Shown here: piece by piece, positions 25,623-38,700 of the stretch | Position numbering within the stretch: the first letter of the stretch is position 1 | Layout of the letters: every line of letters begins with the position of its first letter | Origin: Trichoderma breve | Lineage: Eukaryota > Ascomycota > Sordariomycetes > Hypocreales > Hypocreaceae | NCBI RefSeq assembly: GCF_028502605.1 | Contig: NC_079237.1 | Coordinates: 2,914,001-2,978,000, forward strand | Reading direction: 5' to 3' | DNA length: 64,000 nucleotides | Program-made: the position numbers and the translations under genes | The notes under the pieces: generated by a model | The model's database searches: none | Told to the model about the DNA's origin: nothing | The model's input: the letters and a program-made list of their open reading frames with translations, nothing else

Positions 25623-27419
25623 GACCCTGGGGGAAAGCTGATGGCTGGCACAGACACGTTTTTATCATCTCAAGCGGTTGCGCACACCTCGAGCGCATCG
25701 CATTCGATGGAGCCGCCTTGCCAATGGCAGTGCACCCATCCACAAAATACGTTCCTCGGAAATAGATATCCCACGATGTCACAAGATTCCTGCGGACCCT
25801 GTGCCTAGCAATCTTGAGCTGGAAATACAGCATGGGTATCCCCCCTGGCATCTTCGAGATGCCCTTTTTTTTTTTACGCACAGCATTACGGCCACAACCG
25901 GCAAGCATTATTTTTCTTCTTCGGCGTCTCGTTGCTTTGCAGTGCCTAATCAGTTTTCCGTTTAAAGCCGTGAAGGCTTGACTGGAAGCGTAGAGTTTCA
26001 GCCGCGCTTACGGGGGGTAGATTGCATTCGCTTGCTTTGGCCCATGTGGTGGAAACAGGACACACACATTTATTGCTCGGCTAGCCGGGCCGGCTGGATA
26101 TCATCAGGATGCATGATTTCTCCTTATTATTCTATACATTGGGTATATTGACATGTTTTTATGTGTCCCTTTTTTTTTTCTTCACGGCATATATTTTGAT
26201 GTACAGTCTCAATGCATATTGTCGAAAGCTTGATGTTGCTGCTGATGCTTTGGAGGAGATGATGTATTTAACTGTTACTTGACATGAGTCAGAATATGAG
26301 ATACCAAATCGTTGCTATAGCATGACTTTTCCAGTTGTAAGTGTTGAAATGGCAAGACTACTTGTGGTACGCTGTGACACAGCTGGAGAGGAGTTGTCAT
26401 TAAAGGTTGGCAACCAACCTGGTGAGCTAGACCAGAGTGAAGGAGGATCGGCGTGTCAGCTCAGGCACCATGGAGAAGAAGAGGGTAGTAATATCCCTTC
26501 TAGAAAGCTGCCTCTTATATACCGGAATTAATAGTATTAGTAGAGCTTTTTGGCTTGCATGTTCGGCTGCGTCGGATTTATCTCACTAGAACAGATCATC
26601 ACTACACATGTAACTCGTTGCATAGTAACAATCTAAGGGTTGCTGTTAAAGAACATATTATTGAAAGCTTATCTCGACCATTTAAGATGTAGCACGGAGT
26701 ATTCTGAGCCATATCTCTATTAATAGCCCTACACACCACCTCCCTCATCCGCTGAGCCCTCGCGCGCAATCCAGTCTCAATTTCCAAGACATCCAGCTCT
26801 TCTCACTTCTTCCCAGCCGAACAATCTCTCACCAAAACAAACTCCAAACATCAAATCAATCCTTCATAAACATCCCCCGCACATTTCATCACCAACCACT
26901 CTCACCCAAAAAAAGCATACCGCCATCGAAGATTAGTCGTTCGGTAGTGCCAGATCTAAAATACCCCAGAAAAAAAAAAAGAAGGGGGAAAACCCCCCAA
27001 GCAGATCTTGATATGTAAGCCTCCCCCCGGGCCGTCTCTTCCTGTGCCTCGGCATCTTCCCCCGCAATTACTGGGCTTGTAGGTACCTCTTCTGCGAAAA
27101 TTTGCGGCGGGGGTACCTGATACCCTATCTTCTTTTCTAGTTTTCGGCGTCGGTCCACTTCCATCTACACCGAGGATCTAGGGACAAGGGGGCAACACCT
27201 TTGACGTTTAAAACCGTCTTGCAGTGGCCATGTTAGAGGAAAGATAAAATCCTCCGCTCTTCTTCTTTGAATTCTTCGTTTTGAATTATATACCCTGTTT
27301 GCCTCTTTTTTCTTCCTTGGTGGATATACGCTTTTTGGTTGATCAATTGCATCCCTTTTTTTCCAAATACGCGTCCAACTTGAAGAACCACATCACTTCC
27401 TAACCATCCATCTACCACA
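25623..27419. other. Intergenic, no supported gene
   Basis: About 1.8 kb holding the DUF6590 trailer and the dehydrogenase promoter. There is a T run at 26,170-26,179 and an A run near 26,971. A pyrimidine-rich leader at about 27,240-27,360 with TATATA near 27,286 lies upstream of the dehydrogenase start. No family-like open frame was found. Confidence 0.55.
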
Positions 27420-28350
27420 ATGTCTGCCGCCGTCGAGGCCACTCTGGAGGACTTCCCTTCGCTCTTCTCCCTCAAGGGCAAGGTCGCTGTCGTAACTGGC
27501 GGCTCTCGCGGCCTCGGCCTGCACGCAGCATCAGCGTAGGAAGCTCCATATCCCCAATAGCAAGGCGCAACCCCAGCTAACCAGCCAAAACAGCTTCATG
27601 CAGGCCGGCTGCTCCAAGGTCTTCATCTCCTCCCGCAAGGCCGCCGCCTGCGAGGAAGCATGCAAGGTCCTCAACGCGCTGCCCGGCCGCGCCGCCGACG
27701 CCACGGCAATCTCGGTGCCCGCCGACTCGGCCACCATGGACGGCGTCAACAGCCTTCTCGCCGCAGTGAGCAAGCACACCGACCACGTCGACATTCTGTT
27801 TGCCAACGCCGGCGCGACCTGGGGCGAGGCCTTTGACACGCACCCCGATCAAGCCTTTGCTAAAGTCATGGACCTCAACGTCAAAGCAGTCTTCAACACG
27901 GTCCGCGTCTTCACCCCGCTGCTCCAGAAGCAGGCCTCGCTCGACGACCCCAGCCGCGTGCTCATCACCGCCAGCGTCGCGGGCTTGGGCGTCGGCACCC
28001 TCGGCAAGCAGGGCACCTACGGCTACTCCGCCAGCAAGGCCGCCGTGCTGCATCTGGGCCGCAACCTGGCGCTCGAGCTGGGCCCGCGCGGCATCACCGT
28101 AAACTCCATCTGCCCGGGTTTCTTCCCCAGCAAGATGGCCAACGGGCTGTTGCAGCTGTCGGGCGGCGCGGACAAGATTGCCAAGGCGAACCCCATGCGC
28201 CGGCTGGGACGGCCGGAGGATATCGCGGGCATCGTGGTGTACTTGACGAGTCGGGCTGGGTCGCATGTGAACGGTGAGGCCATTGCTATTGACGGTGGTG
28301 CTTTGTGGTCTCGTGGAGAGCTGCTAGTTGAAGAACAGTCAAAGCTGTAA
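27420..28350 (+). CDS. Short-chain dehydrogenase/reductase (classical SDR)
   Basis: Model join(27420..27535, 27594..28350), 290 aa, with one 58-bp intron inside an Ala codon. It is an NAD(P)(H)-dependent oxidoreductase with a Rossmann fold. The cofactor motif TGGSRGLG lies at residues 26-33, NAGA at 110-113, and the catalytic residues at Ser166, Tyr183 and Lys187 (YSASK). PGFFPSKM and the C-terminal GxxxxIDGG segment (GEAIAIDGGALW) are typical of the family. It resembles proteins often labelled beta-ketoacyl reductase or RhlG-like in fungi. The substrate cannot be assigned from sequence, and there is no fatty-acid or polyketide gene nearby. An SRK patch (SSRKAAAC) after beta-2 suggests an NADPH preference. 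The third codon position is strongly GC-biased, consistent with good expression. It is convergent with the N2227 gene, 256 bp away. Confidence 0.93.
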
Positions 28351-28606
28351 TTTTGTGATTTTTCGTTTGAAATTGCCGGAGCTTGAGAGGATGAGCAGGA
28401 GAAAGAGTAGGACACGCATGCATGGGGGATATCCAGAGACTTGTATGATATAATGGCTGTACATAGTGCCGCATGAGTACCGCATCAGACCGGCTGCACA
28501 AATTCACTTTCTTTTTTTTTTCACTTTCATTTCTTCTCCCGTATAATACAAAGCTGATAGTGGCGCACTTTATACGGCATTTGTAGTTCATTTGTTCCTC
28601 TATTTG

Positions 28607-30124
28607 TCATGTCTCGTCTGTCTTCTTCACATCGCTCGTTCCCTTCTTCTCCAGCGGCTTGCGAGCCACCCATGTCGTCACATTGTACACCGTCTGCAGC
28701 ATGCTATCCGTATCCTGAATGTACGGCGCTCTGAGGCCCATCTCCATCGACTCTACTACAAACCCCAGCTTCTCCACCAGCGCCATTACCTCGTCATTGC
28801 TGAGCTCGAAGCTCCCAGGATCGGCAATGCCAGACGAGTTGTTAAAGTCGTGCTCGCCATCGCCGTCATCGTCGTGCCCGTGGTTGCCCGGCGCGTTGTT
28901 TTCAAAGTGCCACAGTAGGGGGCCGACGTTGATGAGGACGCCGCCGGGGCGGAGGCAGTGGTAGATGACCTCGAGGTATCGAATGAGATTGGGCGCCGTG
29001 TCGAGGAAGAAGACGCTGGCGACGGCATCGTAGGAGGCTTCATGGTCTTCGTCGCCGTATAGACATAGGAAGTCGGCGGCGCACATGGACATGGAGCCTA
29101 GGTTGGGGGCGTTGAGAAGTGTGGTGCCGGGATGGATGTCTGGCACGGCGTAGCTGCGGAGGTGGTTCTCTCGAGTTTGGTGGTTGGAAAAAGTATGTAT
29201 CCAAGGATATATGGTGTGCTCTCCAGCTTTTGCGCATTCATTGAGAATGTACGACGATGCCAACAGCTGGTGGTAAGATATTTCATTTCCTTCAGCCTCA
29301 TAGCCATCCCGGCACAGTTCAAACACTAGTCGTCCCAAACCCGCGCCAGGAACCAGGACTTTCAAACGTCTGCCCTCCGACGCCTTGGTCTCTTTTTCAA
29401 GAGCCTTCATCACGGGGCCGTACGATGCGGCCCTTTCCTCTGCGCCAGCTTCGGTCCAGTCGCGGTAGAACTGACGGAGAGTGCTTCTCGCCTTGTCTAT
29501 GTCTGCATGCTTGGCTATTCCAGCCCACTCATGCGGCATGACCGGCGGGTCAGACTCTGATGCACTGGGAGGGAGGGCATTGAATGAAGTCAATCCTGAC
29601 TTGAGAATGGCCCGAGCCAGGACGGCGTTGGTGTCAATCGCCTCATCGACCTTGTCCAGGGTGTCAAGGAAGTTGAAGGGAGGCGCGGCAAGGAGCTTCC
29701 AGTGAGCCTGAGGGAGGGCGTAGAAGGACCGGCGGCGAAGATGAGTGACGTTGAAGTGGGCGACTTTGGCATATTGTCTGGATAAGGTGTCAGGCCATCA
29801 TTCCTTATGTGAGGATGATTGATGTGATGCAATGTGATGTGATGTTGCAATGAAGATAGATGTGTCGTATGAGATGAAATGCAGCTTATCAACAAGGCCC
29901 CCGGATAGATACTCTGCCCATTCAAACAGTCATGAAGCCATTCAAACAGGAAATCTCAACCCGCATGAAACAAACACAAGACAAGCAGCTCAATGTACTC
30001 ACGCAAACGAATCCAGCGCGCAAAAGATGACCCGAATCTCTTCAGGGTCGTCCATGCCGCCATCCACACTGGCCCATGCGCTCTCCTCGGCCACAGCCAA
30101 AGTAGCCCCGCCGTCGTGATCCAT
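28607..30124 (-). CDS. N2227-like protein (carnosine N-methyltransferase family)
   Basis: Model join(30124..30003, 29777..28607) on the minus strand, 430 aa, with one 225-bp intron (donor GTGAGT, acceptor ATCCAG). Family members (human CARNMT1, yeast YNL092W) are SAM-dependent enzymes that methylate the histidine imidazole of carnosine-type peptides or protein histidines. The SAM-binding motif VLVPGAGLGRL is at about residues 181-191, followed by the family motif GNEISYHQLLASSYILNEC at about 204-222, and GGVLINVGPLLWHFENN near 337. The N-terminal helical segment HFNVTHLRRRSFYALPQAHW also fits the family. An acidic His/Asp insertion (NHGHDDDGDGEHD) follows the motif near residue 350. The fungal substrate is not established. 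It shares a 407-bp divergent promoter with the PAC4-type gene. Confidence 0.92.
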
Positions 30125-30531
30125 CTTCAGCCTGCTTCAACGACGATGTCCTGCGATCATGGTGGTGAGAAATGAGGTTGGTGAGAGAGAGATGAGGCCG
30201 GGCAAGTAATAAGGTAAGAGTCTATAAAACAAGGTTTCTATTTTTGCTTTTACTTTTTTTCCCGGCCCGCCGCAATCGGGTGTTTTTCTGGAGCCCTTTT
30301 GAATTTGTAACCGAGTTGCTTAGTGGGGGAATATGGTTTAGGTGGTGTGTTATCTTTTTTTTTAGCAGCGCTAGTAATAGTGAGCTCTGGTTCACTCTCA
30401 CCAAACGTGAATCATGTGATTTCATTGAGTGTTTCTCATCGCTGCTATTGACTGGAGATAGCAGACGCTTCACTCCTCTGTTTCGGAGAATAATATACTT
30501 CATCTGCACAATACATTTCTCAATACTCGTC
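30125..30531. promoter_or_regulatory. Bidirectional promoter, N2227 / PAC4 genes
   Basis: A 407-bp gap between two divergent start codons. It has a pyrimidine-rich stretch around 30,240-30,300 and a T run at 30,354-30,362. No defined operator could be read. Confidence 0.5.
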
Positions 30532-31020
30532 ATGGCCACCGATTCAAACAGAGTCATTGAGGCCTCCATTCCGCTGCCGCGGTCTTTGGATACTCGCATT
30601 TTCATCCGCATCACAACCCAGGCCAAGGCGATTCTGCTATCCTTAACAACGGTGTCTCAGGAAGATGCTGCTGCCCCCAGGCCGATGGGCTCATTTGTCT
30701 ATGCGCTCCCCGATGTATGTCTTGAATATTTGTATTGATTATGACAGCTTGGGAGATGTAAAAACTGACTCCAGTAACAGAGATTCAATCACCAGCAGGC
30801 AATAGCCACTACACTCTTCTCCGCAGAGTCGTCTCTAGAGTTTACAACACGAGTGGCAAAGCTGGTTGCCCGAAAGACTGAGCTTCCAGTCTACGTGACA
30901 AATTCCATCAGCTTAGAGAGCATGGGCATGGGCGGCACAGTCGAGGAGGAAATGGAGGCCTTCAAGAGCGTGGCCGAGGCAATCTTGAGCCTCCTCCCCA
31001 AGACAGCGCTCCCAAGCTAG
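30532..31020 (+). CDS. Proteasome assembly chaperone 4 (PAC4/Poc4-type)
   Basis: Model join(30532..30714, 30781..31020), 140 aa, with one 66-bp phase-0 intron. PAC4 pairs with PAC3 and helps assemble the alpha ring of the 20S proteasome in the cytosol. Visible features match the small beta-sandwich family: an opening strand (VIEASIPLPRSLDTRIFIRI), TTQAKAILLSLTTV, MGSFVYALPD, then after the intron FNHQQAIATTLFSAESSLEF, TRVAKLVARKT, and a C-terminal helix. Length fits the family (about 120-150). The start ATG directly follows a pyrimidine-rich leader and there is no other in-frame ATG nearby. Yeast Pba4 is much diverged, so the assignment rests on overall pattern. Confidence 0.82.
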
Positions 31021-32745
31021 CAGCGGCAGCCCCCGGGTGTGTAGATGATAGTTTACGAAGCAAATTCATGGTCGCGACAGAGCAAGGCCGCACGTGCTTG
31101 CATGCCTATGATGGGAGGCATGATCTGCCCTGCCTATCAAGGGGAGATGTGCTAATCTTGCAGCACGCTGCACCCTTGCTGACTGGCTCGAGAAGCCTTC
31201 CAGAACGAAGGGATCTGCAACAGCGTATCAACTAGGCCATATTCGTGAGAGCATCAGTCTAGTCTGTTGGGCGAGTCACATCTGAAATACCACTTCACCC
31301 AAGAGTCACTGCTTTCGGCCAGTTCTCGTTGAGCGTTATTGTTTAAAAATGCATTGAATAAATGTAGATAGCCTAGATGGAAGATAACGGGCCGAGAAAT
31401 ATTCAGTCATGAGATGGGCCTTTCATGTTACATACATTATTCTTGCACCATGAGATCAGGCCTCGTGGTGAGGGGGAGAAGCCTGTAAGGTACGGGTGCT
31501 ATCACAATAGCGGCAGGTCGCTAATAAACAGCACGAGTTTGACAATGCTGCAATTGCCCGGCGTCTGATTGATCGAATTATTAGCATGTGAGCTACCCCT
31601 CCTGTCACGGAGATGCCGGTACGGCCGCCACAAATACCGACATTGCCTGGGACATGCTTCACTCAAATCTTTTGTTGAGTGCTACTAAGGTACGGAGTAC
31701 GAGTATGTCACAGAGGATAAAGCAATAAGCGCTGGCCAGCCACCTTCTTTTCGACTGCGTGTAACGGGTACTTGTTATGATGGCGTGTAAGGTAACCCTT
31801 GGGGTGGTATCGAGACGCACTGGCTACATGCTTGATTGAAAAGATGTCTATTTTCAGATATTAGATGAAGGTGGCAATAGTATGATAGAGAACATCTAGA
31901 TGGATGACAACAGTGATGATAACAGGAATCATTGCTGTTACTGATACATTTCCATGTTATCTACCTAAATTATCAGATACCCGAACCCACTACGAACAGG
32001 TACATGCTGCTGCCGGAACCACTCCGATTCTTCTTCATCACAGTCACCTGACTTTTGCATTGCACATGCACACTGTCAGTGGTTTAGCAGCAGCGCTAAA
32101 CACAGCAGAGCATTAGCATACAGTAGGTTGACTCCATATGTACGATTTTTTCTCCCCTAAAATTTTGCCCATGGTCCCTCCTATTCCCGTTTCGCCTCGC
32201 CCATTGCCCACGGGTTATCGTTATCGCACCCCGCTACGAAATTTGGCCGCCAAAAAAGAGGTGGGTTTGCTCCCCGCCAAATCAAACCAAACCGCTCGAG
32301 GGCGCACAAGGTTTGGCGCATCGTCTCTCTTTCGGCCACGAGGAGAATCTGCTCAGTTTGCTTGCTGCAAACATTCGAGCCTCCGCCTCCCACGAAACGA
32401 CCTCGAGCGCCTGGCTTCTCGATCCCCAGAGTCAGAATCAGAGTCGACACCTCGTGCCGTCTCGGCCAACGCCTTGAATCCTCGGACCCGCCTCCAAAAA
32501 CCCTCCAACCGCCACCAAGTTCCTCGAACATCAGGGGTCTCTTTGTGCTGGTTCCTTGCTCTTGTCTTGTACGCCCTGTTGCTACGCCATGGGAAGCCAT
32601 GTAGGATGCTAATTCGCCTCACCTCTGCAAAGTCTATAGGTGCCGCTTCATGTCCTAGAGCACCTCCAATCAGCAAGCCCGCAACCAAGCGCATCGCATT
32701 GCTCCTCTAGCGCGCAGCGAACTGCTGCCACCACTACCGCCCATC
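31021..32745. other. Intergenic, no supported gene
   Basis: Holds the PAC4-type trailer and the transportin promoter. One TACGGAGTA word sits at 31,691-31,699. Overlapping open frames at 32.14-32.71 kb on both strands are a by-product of GC-rich leader sequence just before the transportin start. Confidence 0.55.
31357..31362 (+). terminator. Possible polyadenylation signal of PAC4-type gene
   Basis: An AATAAA about 340 bases after the stop codon, in an AT-rich stretch. Fungal polyadenylation signals are loose, so this is only suggestive. Confidence 0.25.
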
Positions 32746-35725
32746 ATGTCGTGGCAACCAGCCCCCGAGTCGTTGAGCCAGCTTGCAGCATGTCTCAAAG
32801 ACTCCCTCAGCGGGTTCGACAAGAACGCCCAGAAGCAGGCTGAACAGGTCAGTGTCAACCCAGAGACGGGCTTGCTTGATCGAATGCTGACCGAGTATTG
32901 AGCAACTAGATGCTTCAGCAAGCTAAAAACTCGCCTGATATCAACAATTATCTAGCTTACATCCTCTCCAGCCCCCAGACGCCCGAGGGCCTGCAGTGCA
33001 GCGACCAAGACTATCATCTTGTTCGATCAGCTGCCGGTATCATGCTCAAGAACAATGTCAAGACCGACTGGAAGTCAATCCCAGAATCTAGCCTGCAGCT
33101 CGTCAAGCTCGCCGTGCCCATGAGCTTGCAAGATAAGAACTCTCAGATTCGGAATTTCGGCGGAAACATTGCTACTGAAGTCATCAAGAAGGGCGGTTTG
33201 ATGGGATGGCCCGAGTTGCTCCCTCAGCTCCTCGAAATGATTGGCAACTCGAACGGCCAATACTCCAACGAAGCTCAAGAGGGTGCCATGTCTGCCCTGT
33301 CCAAAATCTGCGAGGACAACTTCAAGATGCTGACCAAGGAGGTCAATGGCCAACGACCACTCAACTTTGTTCTTCCACAGCTCATTGCTGCGACTAAGAG
33401 CCCCCTCCCGAAAGTACGTGTTGGAGCACTGACGGCCATCAACGTCTTCACCCCGAGGGCATCACAGGCCATGGTCAACAGCATCGATGACCTGCTGCAG
33501 CATCTCTTTGTCCTATCAGGAGACGAAAACACCGATGTGCGCCGGCAGGTGTGCAGAGCTTTTGTCCACCTGGTCGAGACAAGACCGGACAAGCTACAGC
33601 CGCATCTGGGTGGCTTGGTAGACTATCTCATTACCCAGCAAAAAGACGAAGACGAGGACCTTGCCTGCGAGGCCGCCGAGTTCTGGCTGGCCATTGGCGA
33701 ACACGATGACCTCTGGGCCGGTCTGCGGCCTTACCTCAACAAAATCATTCCCGTTTTGCTGCACTGCATGGTATACAGCGGAGAGGACATTGCCCTCCTC
33801 GGTGGGCTTTCGGATGACGAGGATGAAGAGGACCGAGAAGAGGATATCCGACCAGCCTTTGCCAAGAAGTCTCAAGCCAGGACTGCAAACGGAGAAGGCA
33901 ATCTTTCGGCTGATCCCAACCAGAACGGCGGTGCCTACGAGAAGCTTGCTGCCATGGATGAAGGGCTGGAGGAAGGCGAGGTTGATGATCTCGATGAGGA
34001 TGGTGATGACGCGAATCCCGACGAGAGATGGACTGTCAGGAAGTGCTCAGCGGCTGCACTCGACGTTTTCGCCCGCGACTTTGGCGGACCTGTTTTCGAA
34101 GCCATCTTCCCGTATCTCTCCCAGAACCTTAAGCACGAAGAGTGGCCTCACCGAGAGGCTGCAGTCCTGGCTCTCGGCGCGGTGGCTGACGGATGCATGG
34201 ATACCGTTACACCTCACCTCCCCGAACTGGTACCATACTTGATCTCTCTTCTCGAGGATCAGGAGCCTGTTGTTAGGCAAATCACTTGCTGGGCCCTGGG
34301 AAGATACTCCTCCTGGGCGGCTAACCTTGCTGAGCAGTCTCAGCGAGAGCAGTTTTTCCTTCCCATGATGGACGGCATCCTTCGCAAGATGTTGGACAAG
34401 AACAAGAAGGTCCAAGAGGCGGGTGCCTCAGCGTTTGCGAATCTGGAGGAGAAGGCTGGAAAGAAATTGGAGCCATACTGCGGACCCATCATCCAACAGT
34501 TTGTCCAGTGCTTCGCCAAATACAAAGACCGCAACATGTACATTCTCTACGACTGTGTTCAGACACTGGCCGAGCGCCTGGGCCCCTTTATTGCCCGGCC
34601 TGAGCTGGTCAACCAGCTGATGCCAGCGCTGATTACGAGATACAATGCTGTCTCGGACCAGTCTCGCGAACTATTCCCGCTCCTCGAGTGTCTGTCTTAC
34701 GTTGCTTTGGCCCTTGGTCAATCGTTCACCCCCTATGCGCCCACGATCTTCTTGCGCTGCATCAACATCATCCACACAAACCTTGAACAGGGCATTAACG
34801 CAACCACCAACCACACCATCGATCAGCCCGATAAGGATTTCCTCATCACCAGTCTTGACCTTTTGAGCGCCATTATTCAAGCCCTTGAGGACGACAAGTC
34901 GGCCGAGCTTGTAAAGAGCTCCCCGCACCCCTTCTTTGAGCTCCTTGGTTTCTGTATGGAGGACCCCACAGATGAAGTACGGCAATCAGCGTACGCACTG
35001 CTCGGCGACTGCGCCAAGTATGTCTTCCCAGAACTTCAGCAGTACATTCCAACTGTTATACCCATCTTGTTGAAGCAACTCGACATGGACAGCATCCTTG
35101 ATGAGGAAATTGAGAGCGGATTCGGTGTCATTAACAATGCCTGCTGGTCGGCTGGCGAGATTAGCATGCAGCACCTCAAGGGTATGCAGCCTTGGTTGCC
35201 AGAGCTGCTTCAACGCTTCGTTGAGATAATGTCCAACCCCGGTGTGCCCAAAGGACTTGTTGAGAATGCCGCCATTGCCCTCGGACGCCTCGGCCTTGGC
35301 AATGCAGAGCAGTTGGCGCCGGCCCTTCCAAAGTTCGCCGAAGAGTTCTTGACTGCCATGCAAGAAGTTGATCCTACCGAAGAAAAAGCTACTGCCTTTA
35401 AGGGGTTCACCTTGATTGTTGGGCAGAACCCGCAGGCTCTGGAGAAGGTCTTGCTGGAGTTTTTCGTCGCCATTGCTCGTTATCAAGACATGAACTTGAG
35501 GAACCCAATCAAGCAAGAGCTACATGAAACGTTCCGAAATGTAAGGATACCCGCAATCCTCTTCCCCAACCCCCTTCTTTGTCTTTTCGAGAAAGTACTA
35601 TGATCCTAACCACCATGATGCAGGTTCTTAACGTCTACAAGCAAATCATCCCGACGTTTAACGATTTCATCAACCAATTGCAGCCACAAGATCAGCAAGC
35701 CCTGAAGACCCTCTACGCGATATGA
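32746..35725 (+). CDS. kap104: Transportin (importin subunit beta-2)
   Basis: Model join(32746..32847, 32910..35540, 35624..35725), 944 aa, introns of 62 and 83 bp, both phase 0. Transportin is a HEAT-repeat karyopherin that carries PY-NLS cargo (hnRNP-type RNA-binding proteins) through the nuclear pore and releases it on Ran-GTP binding. HEAT helices run throughout. The importin-beta N-terminal (Ran-binding) domain covers about residues 25-100. The diagnostic acidic H8 loop starts near residue 332 (GGLSDDEDEEDREEDIRP) and is followed by a second acidic stretch at about 386-402 (GLEEGEVDDLDEDGDD). ERWTVRKCSAAALDVF, WPHREAAVLALGAVADGC, and NACWSAGEISMQ are family-typical. The last exon ends LKTLYAI, as in other fungal transportins. 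The acidic loop distinguishes it from importin beta-1. It has the usual length and no sign of damage. Confidence 0.96.
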
Positions 35726-38700
35726 GAGCAGAAAGCGGAGTTCATTGGGAAAGCGCACAGTCGCAGCTAGGGAGGGCGGAAAGAAAAATGAAAGTTAGCG
35801 CTGGACGCAGGAAACGTCGGGACGGCCTTGAGACGCTGTTATCTCTGACAAGTCTGATATGCAGAGGTCATGTGTAACCCTGAGGCTTAGTGGGAGGAAT
35901 GTAATGGGACTGTTTAAAAAAGAAAAAAAGAAACCTCCTCATAGCGATACTTTTGCTGCCCGTCGATTCCATGGAAGAAAAAAAGGGTAGGTATGATTGG
36001 ATTTGACTCGCTCACAGGGGAGGAAGAAAGGAGGGAGAAAGTTCCCGCAGAGCAAGATGAGAGATACCTTGGAACGAAGTAACAACGAAGTGACGATGGG
36101 AAAGAAAAAGCAAGAGGAAAAAAGAAGAAGAGAAGAGAAAAAGCTTTTTAAAATCTGCATGGCGGAGGAAATAACGGGAACAGGTGTCATGTCTTTTATT
36201 TTACTTTTTTGGGAGAAGAGGGTGCCATGGATAGGGGCTGCAAAACCCATAACCTTTATAGATAGATATTTCTTTTTTTTTTTTTTACTCTATTTTTTGA
36301 AACTCTTTCAGCCATGTCTGCATACTTACAGAGTGGCTAGAAGAGACGCCGTGTATGCGTTGCCGGTGGCTTCCATAGTAGTTACTAAGTAGTTTAGAAT
36401 CAAAACAAACACGATGTTTTTTTATATCTAGATGGTAACAAGTTTCAATATCCTTACTTGTACGATACTCATTGCTTCTACTGTGTCTGTTTTCATCCAT
36501 CATCACCAGCTTCATCTACAATGTTTCTTCATGATATTTACAGCTTCATCTATCCATGGTCTAATACCGCACTTGAATCGGTTATGGGACGTTTAGGGGA
36601 GGGGATATTGTATGAATGAGGAGTATATTTAGGGGGCAACTTGTGTAAGTGGAAGAGAGGTTTATTGAAATAGGTGGGTGGATGGAGATTGTGTTTGATG
36701 GCCGTTTGGAAGGTGATTTGGGGTTGAGGTTGGTGTGGGTTTGATGTTATATGACTGTTGGAAGGGGGAAAAAAGTCGTATAACTTTGTAGTTCTGTTTA
36801 GATGAGGATGATGAACGAGTTATCTGAATATATAGGTTTCTCATAACGCAGAGATGGGGATTTAAAATCTCTATTGTAGCTGTATAAGTGTAAAAGGGGG
36901 GATATAAGTTCACCATGAGCTCCCGTGGCAGTCAGGGAAGATGGAATGTCCCTACGTTGTCAATCAGTGTAGATAGAATATCCCTACATCGCAGTGACTC
37001 TTTTCCATGTATGGCTTAAATCTGGCTCTTCAATATGAATCATGATGCTCATCTTTGAAAGAAACGAAGGTGTCGAAAGAACGATGTGTAACTGCAGGAT
37101 CTGTCTTCATATGTCAATTACATGGAACCCAGATATCTCTCCTCTCAATGGGAACCTACGAAACTTGTTTTGTTAACTTGACTCGAATTACGGCAAGAGA
37201 AAACAACGACAGTTGCTATTCAGCATCTAAGGATGTACAATAAGGAGCTGTTGAATTAAGACACTAATTACACAAGTTGCAACCCTTCCACAGTCCACAA
37301 TCCATCACAACAACACTTTCCACAACATCAACTTTACAACTCCATCCCTCATTAAATCACTAACACCATCCATATTTCCCTGATTACTCTTCTACAAGGG
37401 CCGGACTTGATTAGCTCCGACAAATAACCCACAGGTTATACATCATCTTATAAACGTCAACTAATCGAATACACATCACGATAACACTACGCCCAACATC
37501 ACGCCGATCATTGCTATATCCGAAGTCATTCTTCAACCGATGCCATCAGCATTCATTTAATCGGCTATGAGGAGCGAACAGTCGACACCTCAGGAGCCTA
37601 GGGGTGAAGACAGCCAACAATCCACCATCAAAAGCGATACGCTCAACTGCCGGTAAGGCAGCAACGCAATACAACTACGGTAGTTAATCTCATCTCCGCG
37701 ACATCTGCTCCGGAAAGCCCACGGCATGTTCCGTCAGCGCAAAACACAAATCCCCGTCCAAATCTGACTAAAGGACACTTCATCAAACCCCTTTTCAAAT
37801 ACTTGATCCGCTTTGGAGGTTTGAGTTACCCAAAAAGAAGAAAAAAGCATCACCCACATGATTTCTCGGGATTTTGTTATCACAAAGTTTTTTTCTTCCC
37901 CCTTCCCGTGTGATGAGCCAGGGGAAGGGGGAAAAAAAAAAAAACCTTGTCTTGCCCCGTACCTGTAAGCAGCATTCCAAATCTTCTTACCCATCTCTTT
38001 CCGCTCCGTCTCGGAAAGATGTATCACATCATGCAGGGAAGATATCGGCTTGCCAAGAAGAGATGCCGGTACCCAAAGCAAGACAGGGGCAAAAATAGAA
38101 ATAAAAATAAAAATTAGAAAGCAACGAAAAGAAAGAAGAACAAGAGAGACAGAAAAAATAGGCCCGTTCTTGAATCGCGCTGCAGCTGACAGCTACGCTT
38201 ACAACAAGACCGCCCTCTCGCGAAAAGCCTATCTGCATCACCACATCTAACTTCCGAGTGAACCGCGGGAGCCACTTGCTGCTCACTGATGGTCATCCAG
38301 TGGGCGCGACTAGGCGAACCCGAAAGCGAAGAAAACGAGTGCCTGTTTTTGCCCCTTGGCGCAGTCAATCACAATGAGTTTATTCCAAGTACCGAGTCAG
38401 ACGTGGTTCGAGATCCGGTACTCGATAGTGCAGATGACTAGCCCGTTGCCTCTTTTCGTATCTTGCCGCCCTAGTTGGAGGTTGTAAACGAAAACGAAAC
38501 CCAAGTGCTTCATTCCAGCAACCCAATTGACCTTCTCACTATCAGCACATACTGAAATAGTAAGCGAGAAATGCGCATACGGACTTACACGGTGGGGGGG
38601 TATCGAGTCAAAAATCTACAAGTATGCATATTCTCATGCCATGCAATCCAGGGTGGCAAAGCTCTGTGCCTTTCGGAAGACTGCCGATGGCAAACGGCCT

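Noticed and set aside
32138..32710. Overlapping frames on both strands before transportin
   Set aside because: They lack family similarity and sit in the GC-rich leader and promoter of the transportin gene.
32746..35725. Importin beta-1 (Kap95) as the identity of this karyopherin
   Set aside because: The acidic H8 loop (SDDEDEEDREEDIRP) and overall pattern point to transportin/Kap104.
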